From: JBAXGE01 sp044344145
Lineage (GTDB): Bacteria > Planctomycetota > Phycisphaerae > WQYP01
DNA length: 20,040 bases
Direction: 5' to 3'
Assembly: GCA_044344145.1 (NCBI GenBank)
Contig: JBIJDM010000024.1
Location: 1 to 20,040, forward strand
The position numbers were made by a program, and so were the translations under genes. The notes below the pieces were generated by a model, which worked only from the letters and a program-made list of their open reading frames with translations, did not search any database and was not told where the DNA came from. This document shows positions 15,344 through 20,040 of this stretch, one piece after another (the first letter of the stretch is position 1; every line of letters begins with the position of its first letter).

Positions 15344-16216
15344 ATGATGACCGCAATTTCACCATCGTTATTTACCTTCGGTTGTATGTCGCTGGGGCAG
15401 GATCTGAGCCGACTGGATGATTACGTCCGGGTGGCGCGGACGGCCATGGCGGCCGGGGTGTGGTTTCATGCCAGCCCTACGTATCATCGTGGGTTCACAT
15501 ATATGGTGTTGCGGTTGGCCTTTGACGAGGCCCGGAGCCAGGTCCCGCCGTTGCTGATCAAGATTCGCTGTGGTTCGGCGCGGCTGCTGCGCTTTGAAGT
15601 GGAAGATGCCCTGCGCCGGCTGGGGGTGGCGCAGATCGCCGTGGCCCAGTTGGTCTTTACCGAAACCGGCCCCGGTCCGCTGGTACATGATTTTCTGCAT
15701 GGTGGGCCAATCGCCGAAACCTGCAGCGCCCTGCGGCGCGAGGGTAAAGTGGCCCGGTTCTGCCCGCAATGTGACGTGGCTTCTTCGGCGGCGCTGGTAC
15801 CGCTGGCCCGGCGCGGTGCGTTTGACGGTTTTGTCCTGTACCTGAACCCATTGCAACAGGACGCGGATGCGGCCCTGTGGCAGGTGTTGCAGGAACAACG
15901 CATTCCACTATGGGCCCTGCGCACGGTGGCGGGGGCGTTGGGCGACCCGGTACGCTATGAACAGCGCCGGCGCGAACAGCCCGCAGATTCGCTGCTACCC
16001 GCGGCCGCACGGCTGCGCGACTGCGCGCAGCGTCTGGGCTGTGACTGGACCGAATTCTGTCTGCGTTATGCGCGCAGTGTTCCCGGTCTGCAGACCACCA
16101 TTGGTGGTACGGCAGATATGGCGCACTTGCAGCGGTTTCTGGAAGTCGCCAGCGTAGCTCAACCACTGCCCGCGGAGGTGTTGGCGGAGATTGATGCTGC
16201 TCGTGGGGCGATATAA
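15344..16216 (+). CDS. Aldo/keto reductase-family protein, catalytic residues degenerate
   Basis: About 290 residues with aldo/keto reductase order: TFGCMSLGQD at the start, GVWFHASPTYHRG, LLIKIRCG, EDALRRLGVAQIAVAQLVF, LRREGKVARFCPQCDV and PGLQTTIGGTADMAHLQRFL. In the usual D-Y-K-H tetrad, tyrosine (Y47) and lysine (K73) are present. The aspartate position five residues before Y47 is H42, and no histidine follows the AVAQLVF strand. It may have changed activity or lost it. Start: the frame opens at TTG 15308 and a GTG at 15335 has GAGGG before it. A well-spaced promoter ends at 15336, so ATG 15344 as a leaderless start is preferred. Confidence 0.8.
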   Translation: MMTAISPSLFTFGCMSLGQDLSRLDDYVRVARTAMAAGVWFHASPTYHRGFTYMVLRLAFDEARSQVPPLLIKIRCGSARLLRFEVEDALRRLGVAQIAVAQLVFTETGPGPLVHDFLHGGPIAETCSALRREGKVARFCPQCDVASSAALVPLARRGAFDGFVLYLNPLQQDADAALWQVLQEQRIPLWALRTVAGALGDPVRYEQRRREQPADSLLPAAARLRDCAQRLGCDWTEFCLRYARSVPGLQTTIGGTADMAHLQRFLEVASVAQPLPAEVLAEIDAARGAI

Positions 16217-16480
16217 AAGCGAAAACTAGATATGGATTCCTGTGACACTTTCAGGGAGTCCGGATGGAAGCTTTTCATGATTGTCCCGGCTACGGGGGTG
16301 AATCTGCCCTATATCGCCCAGATTGTGTCCGATATTAAAAAAAGAAAAAAAAGGTCTTATAAGTTAACAATTCTTGCTGGCGATCTCCGCGTCTGGTACG
16401 ATTACTTATATAACGCTGAGTATATTGGAATATGCTATTTTTTAAGGCCTTTTGGTGTATTACCTTAAGGGACGAGAGAT
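16217..16480. other. Upstream region of the PEP-CTERM gene
   Basis: 264 bases, AT-rich. An A-rich run (16336-16351) is followed by the palindromes CTTATAAG and GTTAAC. A weak promoter candidate is TTGCTG with TACGAT 17 bases on (TACGAT at about 16397-16402), with the A-run placed like an UP element. A 78-codon frame crosses it but lacks an SD and looks spurious. Confidence 0.3.
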
Positions 16481-17380
16481 ATGACGATCAATACTTTCAT
16501 AATGTGGTGCGGCCGTCGGGGCGGGTTGGCCTTTGTCTCCTGTGCTTCGGTGTTTACTGTGGCGACGATGCTGGCTTTGCCCTGCCAGGCGAGTGAAATT
16601 GCGCAAGTGGGGGGGACGTATAACTACTGGCCAACGAAATGGACGCCCATAGCGGGCATTAACGATGCCAAAGATGGTGGTGCAGGCCAGCTTGATTTTG
16701 TGGGCGACTCGGCCTTCCCCGGCGGGTACTGGGCCTCGGATGCGAACTACATATATTTGCGTACCCGGGTGGCTTGGGGTTCCGCAGTGACCACAGGCAC
16801 GTACAGTGATACGGTGGTGGTCTTGATTGACAAGCTCGGTTATGGCGCCGATGACGGCCGTCCTGATTATGGTTTTGCCTGGGATAGCAAGAGTAATAAC
16901 AACAACAATCATGGTCTGGAAATGCAGATACTCTCGACCAAAGGTAATACCTGGAAAACCACCAGTATGGACGATATTGATGGCAGCAGTGGTTTGAAAA
17001 CCACCCGCGATATCAATGGTGTCAATGGTACCGAACGGGTGGGTGAGGGTTATGTTCGTACGATTGATTTCCAAGATACGGGGGCGTCACATTTTGGTTT
17101 GACCGCTTTTGTTGATATGGCGGTTTCGTGGGATTACCTGCTGCAACCCGGCAAGGGAAACACGGTGCTGGGCAAGATGCAGAACTGGAATATCGCTTTT
17201 GCCAGCATTGCCAATGCCACGGATCATAATGCGCTGACGAACGATATTGCCGGTGGTGCGAGTCCGTCTGATCCCCTGACCCTGGGCTGGAGCGCCACAA
17301 TCATGGTGCCCGAGCCTTCCACGTTGTCGTTATTGGCTGCGGGGGGTGGGGTGTTGTTGCTGCGCCGGCGGCGCAAATAA
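16481..17380 (+). CDS. Secreted PEP-CTERM sorting-domain protein
   Basis: A 299-residue exported protein. A long signal peptide ends at about A37 (TMLALPCQA). The C-terminus has the three-part PEP-CTERM signal: VPEPST (276-281), a hydrophobic helix LSLLAAGGGVLLL and the basic tail RRRRK. Known PEP-CTERM proteins are recognised and cut by an exosortase and are usually linked to exopolysaccharide or the cell surface. The body has many aromatic and Asp/Gly/Asn turns (YNYWPTKWTP, DDGRPDYGFAWDSKSNNNNN) and resembles a beta-sandwich; no enzyme motif is seen. A weak likeness to carbohydrate-binding modules is possible. GGGACGAGAG precedes the ATG. No exosortase gene is in the window. Confidence 0.92.
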   Translation: MTINTFIMWCGRRGGLAFVSCASVFTVATMLALPCQASEIAQVGGTYNYWPTKWTPIAGINDAKDGGAGQLDFVGDSAFPGGYWASDANYIYLRTRVAWGSAVTTGTYSDTVVVLIDKLGYGADDGRPDYGFAWDSKSNNNNNHGLEMQILSTKGNTWKTTSMDDIDGSSGLKTTRDINGVNGTERVGEGYVRTIDFQDTGASHFGLTAFVDMAVSWDYLLQPGKGNTVLGKMQNWNIAFASIANATDHNALTNDIAGGASPSDPLTLGWSATIMVPEPSTLSLLAAGGGVLLLRRRRK

Positions 17381-17524
17381 TCCGCACCGTGCCTGATTCT
17401 GCTCCAGTCCATACCCAATATCTGGATGATTTCCCGGCGTGACCTGCGAAGCCCTTGGTACAAGCGCTGTTGCCGTATGGGGGTATCGTTTATTATGGTG
17501 CGTACTTTTTTTGGGAGCAGCACC

Positions 17525-18538
17525 ATGATGGACGGTGGCAAAACCGCCAAAGACAAACGTCTGACGCGGATTCTCGGGATTATGACTCTGCTGGCGGGGG
17601 GACGGAATTTTACTCTGCGCGAGCTGACGGAACAGACCGGTGTGGTGGGGCGCACGCTGAGTCGCGACATCAAGACCATGCGCGATGCCCAAATTCCGAT
17701 CCACTACAACACTGAAACGCAGATGTATTACATGCCGGAGAATTTTTTCCTGCGGCCGGTGGACCTGACCTTCATGGAAGGGCTGGCGCTGGTCATGCTG
17801 ACCCAGCAACTGCGCGGCGGCCCCCAGATGCCTTTTGCCAAAGATTCCGCCCGGGCAGTGGCTAAAATCCGCGCCATGTTGCCCACCCAGACCGTACGGG
17901 AACTGAAAACCATCGAAGATCATGTGCGCGTTGATCCCGCGGCCCAACAGCGCGGCGGTGAAGTGCTGGACCGGCATGCCCGCATGACCCAGGCCATCCA
18001 GGCGCTCAAAGCGGTGCGCTGCGTCTACCGTTCCCGCCAACAACAGGAAGGCGAACCAGAGAACGCCCATCTGAGCACATTTGTGTTCCGGCCCTACGCC
18101 CTGATGTTCAATCAGCGGGCCTGGTATGCGGTCGGTTACCATACCGAACACAAGGAAGTACGGTCCCTGAAACTCAGCCGTTTCCAATCCATCACGCCCA
18201 CGACGACCAGTTACGCCATCCCGCCCAAGTTCAGCATCGAAAAATATCTGGGCCAGGCCTGGCGCATGATTCGCGGCGCGGAGGTCTATGACATCGAATT
18301 GGAATTCACCGCCCGTTTCGCCGATACCATTGCCGATACGTTCTGGCATCCCAGTCAGAAAATCACTCGGCTGCCCGATGGTCGGTTGCAGATGACGCTG
18401 CAGGTGGCGGGACTGGATGAGATTGTCTGGTGGATTTTGGGTAACGGCCCGGATTGCCGGGTGCTGCAACCGCCGGAACTGATTAATTTGGTGCGTGAGA
18501 AGGCGCGGCAGATTGTCGCCCATTACCCGTCGGCTTGA
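17525..18538 (+). CDS. WYL-domain transcriptional regulator (HTH + WYL)
   Basis: About 337 residues. Residues 11-75 form a winged HTH of the HTH_11/DeoR-like type (RILGIMTLLAGGRNFTLREL then TEQTGVVGRTLSRDIKTMRD). A WYL domain covers about 154-225 (VFRPYALMFNQRAWYAVGYH then KEVRSLKLSRFQSI), with WYA at the name position. A C-terminal WCX-like extension follows (YDIELEFTARFADTIADTFW). WYL proteins bind DNA and are thought to sense nucleotides or nucleic acid; many control DNA damage, defence or sugar genes. Start: the frame opens at 17426, but GGGAG stands seven bases before ATG 17525. Its 3' end overlaps the convergent AraC gene by 56 bases. Confidence 0.9.
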   Translation: MMDGGKTAKDKRLTRILGIMTLLAGGRNFTLRELTEQTGVVGRTLSRDIKTMRDAQIPIHYNTETQMYYMPENFFLRPVDLTFMEGLALVMLTQQLRGGPQMPFAKDSARAVAKIRAMLPTQTVRELKTIEDHVRVDPAAQQRGGEVLDRHARMTQAIQALKAVRCVYRSRQQQEGEPENAHLSTFVFRPYALMFNQRAWYAVGYHTEHKEVRSLKLSRFQSITPTTTSYAIPPKFSIEKYLGQAWRMIRGAEVYDIELEFTARFADTIADTFWHPSQKITRLPDGRLQMTLQVAGLDEIVWWILGNGPDCRVLQPPELINLVREKARQIVAHYPSA

Positions 18539-19409
18539 GCTTGCCGGGGGCGGTTTTGCCATGCAGCCAGGGGCTTCGGCGGTATTGCGCGGGGGTGAGT
18601 CCGCGCTGTTGGCGGAACACCCGGCAGAAATAATTCCCACTGCCCAGACCGCACTGCCGGGCGATGACTTCCTGCTTCAAGTCGGTATCCCGCAACAATT
18701 GGGCCGCCCATTCCAAACGCTGCTGGATCAGGTAATCCTGCAAGCCCACCCCCATGACATGATGGAAAGCCCGCGACAGATGCTCGCGCGTGATCGCAAG
18801 TTTCCCGGCCAGAGCGCTGGGGGTGGTGTTTTGCAACACGCCGGGCTGACTGAGTAAATCGAGGCATTGCTGAATCAGTGGCGTGGTGGCCAATTGGGCC
18901 TGAGCCAGTACGTCCCACATGGTCAGCAGGATTTCCCCCAGCCGGGCGGAGATCAGATACCGGCTGGTCACCTGATCCTGATACTGTTCGTAGATATGCC
19001 GTTTCAGCAGTGACGCGATGGGCGTTTGGGGGCCGAAATGATACGTGTGACCATAATGCTCGGTCAGGTGGTGACACCAGGTCTGGGCCAGATCCCCGGC
19101 AAAGCTGAGGTAGATTTGTTCATACACAGCCCCGTGTTCCGACGCATAACCATAACGAAAGGGTCCGGGAATGTGGTCGAGAAACGCCGACCCCGGCCCT
19201 AATACCACCCGGCGGTTGGCGGTTTGGTAATAGCCGCTGCCGTGGAGGGTGTATTGCAGGACCCAGTGCGGGGCATCCAGACGCGTGCGCGCGTCGAAGT
19301 GGTAGTCGCTGGTGGCGTGAATGCGTTCATGGCCGCACCCTTGGGACCAGAGTAACGGTTCCTGAGTGGTGGGGCGACCTCGGGCGGAAGCTAAAACGGT
19401 CGTTTCCAT
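18483..19409 (-). CDS. AraC-family transcriptional regulator
   Basis: A 308-residue protein. Residues about 20-100 form a cupin-like sensing domain (HWVLQYTLHGSGYYQTANRR and FLDHIPGPFRYGY). Residues about 183-278 are the double helix-turn-helix (ALAGKLAITREHLSRAFHHV ... EVIARQCGLGSGNYFCRVFR then GLTPAQYRR). By family, it should bind an inducing sugar and activate neighbouring genes. It is divergent from the GH4 alpha-galactosidase gene, and direct repeats at 19411-19445 are its probable sites. No SD precedes ATG 19409, and a CATAAT -10-like box ends seven bases before it, so its mRNA may be leaderless. The last 25 or so residues are low-complexity and extend over the WYL gene end. Confidence 0.92.
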   Translation of the reverse strand: METTVLASARGRPTTQEPLLWSQGCGHERIHATSDYHFDARTRLDAPHWVLQYTLHGSGYYQTANRRVVLGPGSAFLDHIPGPFRYGYASEHGAVYEQIYLSFAGDLAQTWCHHLTEHYGHTYHFGPQTPIASLLKRHIYEQYQDQVTSRYLISARLGEILLTMWDVLAQAQLATTPLIQQCLDLLSQPGVLQNTTPSALAGKLAITREHLSRAFHHVMGVGLQDYLIQQRLEWAAQLLRDTDLKQEVIARQCGLGSGNYFCRVFRQQRGLTPAQYRRSPWLHGKTAPGKLKPTGNGRQSAAPSHAPN

Positions 19410-19410
19410 A

Positions 19411-19445
19411 TCACAATTATGCTATAAATGTCACGATATTGCTAT
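19411..19445. promoter_or_regulatory. Tandem 15-base repeats, probable AraC-family operator
   Basis: TCACAATTATGCTAT (19411-19425) and TCACGATATTGCTAT (19431-19445) agree at 12 of 15 bases and start exactly 20 bases apart, about two helix turns. The first overlaps the AraC gene's own -10-like region. The second overlaps the -35 position of the melA-like gene, whose TATTAT -10 lies at 19464-19469. Confidence 0.55.
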
Positions 19446-19463
19446 TGTGCTGGGAAATATTCG

Positions 19464-19469
19464 TATTAT
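19464..19469 (+). promoter_or_regulatory. Probable -10 box of the melA-like gene
   Basis: TATTAT matches five of six consensus bases. The -35 position has no consensus (GCTATT at 17), which fits an activator-dependent promoter. The leader would be about 64 bases. Confidence 0.4.
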
Positions 19470-19539
19470 CCTAGTCATTATTGTGTAAGTAGACTGGTTG
19501 CAGTACCGTAGTATCAGATTATTTTTGGAGTTCAACGCA

Positions 19540-20040
19540 ATGATTAAAGTGGCCATGATCGGTGCGGGTAGTGTGGTTTTTTCCCGCAATCTTACCGGCG
19601 ACATTCTCTCGTATCCGGAATTCCGCGATGCGACGTTCAGTTACATGGATATTGATCGCGAACGTCTGGACGTGGGCGCAGCGTTGTGTCGCAAAGTGGC
19701 CAAGGGTTTGGGCGCCAATCCCACCATCGAAGCCACCATGGACCGGCGTCAGGCGCTGGCCGGGGCGGATTTTGTCATCAACATGGTTCAGATCGGCGGG
19801 ATGGATTCGACGCTGGTGGATTTTGAAATCCCGCGCAAGTATGGCCTGAACTTCACCATTGCCGATACCACCGGGCCGGGCGGTCTGTTCCGCGCCCTGC
19901 GGACCTATCCCCTGATGAAGGGGCTGGCGCAGGATATGCAGGAACTGTGTCCCCGAGCGGTGCTGCTGAACTATTCCAATCCCATGTCCATGAATATGCA
20001 GACGGTCACCCGGACCAGCAACATTCAGGCGGTGGGTTTG
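19540..20040 (+). CDS. melA: Glycoside hydrolase family 4, alpha-galactosidase-like (partial, 5' part)
   Basis: The first 167 residues of a GH4 enzyme, with the 3' part outside the window. GH4 enzymes hydrolyse glycosides by an NAD- and Mn-dependent redox mechanism in the cytoplasm. Visible features are the N-terminal Rossmann motif MIKVAMIGAGSVVFSRNLTGDILSYPEFRD, DIDRERLDVG (acid at the end of strand 2), ADFVINMVQIGGMDSTLVDF, TIADTTGPGGLFRALRTYP and LLNYSNPMSMNMQTV. This order and wording match MelA-type alpha-galactosidases more than 6-phospho-glucosidases. The Cys-His metal site lies beyond the edge. TTGGAG lies nine bases before ATG 19540. The symbol marks the family; other GH4 specificities cannot be excluded. 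Confidence 0.88.
   Translation, partial: MIKVAMIGAGSVVFSRNLTGDILSYPEFRDATFSYMDIDRERLDVGAALCRKVAKGLGANPTIEATMDRRQALAGADFVINMVQIGGMDSTLVDFEIPRKYGLNFTIADTTGPGGLFRALRTYPLMKGLAQDMQELCPRAVLLNYSNPMSMNMQTVTRTSNIQAVGL

Noticed and set aside
16232..16468. 78-codon ORF before the PEP-CTERM gene
   Set aside because: No SD, and the region looks like promoter DNA with A-rich runs. No family likeness. Kept only as a remote possibility.
17330..18640. 436-codon minus-strand frame
   Set aside because: Antisense to the WYL regulator and the PEP-CTERM tail; the regulator's domains are clear on the other strand.
1..20040. CRISPR arrays, insertion sequences, integrase or attachment sites
   Set aside because: No regularly spaced repeats, transposase motifs or tRNA-end duplications were seen on either strand.

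Overview
The window looks like chromosomal DNA from a GC-rich bacterium of the Planctomycetota / Verrucomicrobiota-Lentisphaerota group. This rests on a secreted protein ending in a PEP-CTERM sorting tail, a PurS-like domain fused to a long PurL, large secreted proteins of unknown function, several genes without a clear Shine-Dalgarno (SD) sequence, and a tRNA gene that does not encode CCA. Two hand-counted 60-base samples differ sharply: 37/60 G+C at 4441-4500 and 20/60 at 6061-6120. The assignment is by style only; no rRNA is present.

Left part (1-7056). purL runs leftward off the edge. A 471-base gap with a purL promoter, a possible 27-codon ORF and an inverted repeat follows. Then comes a rightward cassette: an unrecognised 223-residue protein, an RNase J-like beta-CASP metallo-hydrolase 14 bases downstream, a putative PD-(D/E)XK nuclease, and a small unknown ORF with an ambiguous frame. 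From about 5230 the DNA becomes clearly AT-richer. This cassette is the best candidate for an undescribed nucleic-acid-processing or defence module, but that function is inference.

Middle part (7070-15151), all leftward. It holds a nitroreductase-family gene, two secreted proteins in a likely operon, gpmI, a HAD-family phosphatase, a sugar phosphate isomerase-like TIM-barrel protein, prfA (RF1), rpmE (L31) and tRNA-Met(CAT). A well-formed promoter lies just upstream of the tRNA, so tRNA-Met, rpmE, prfA and the TIM-barrel gene may be one unit. A strong terminator sits between rpmE and prfA, only about 13 bases before the prfA start. Clear rho-independent terminators also follow gpmI and the secreted-protein operon.

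Right part (15344-20040). A degenerate aldo/keto reductase-family gene may have a leaderless mRNA. It is followed by a PEP-CTERM protein gene and a WYL-domain regulator gene whose 3' end overlaps a convergent AraC-family regulator. The AraC gene is divergent from a GH4 alpha-galactosidase (melA-like) gene that runs off the right edge. The 130-base divergent region has a 15-base direct repeat with a 20-base period, placed as expected for an AraC-type operator controlling both genes. This end is probably the start of a galactoside-use locus.
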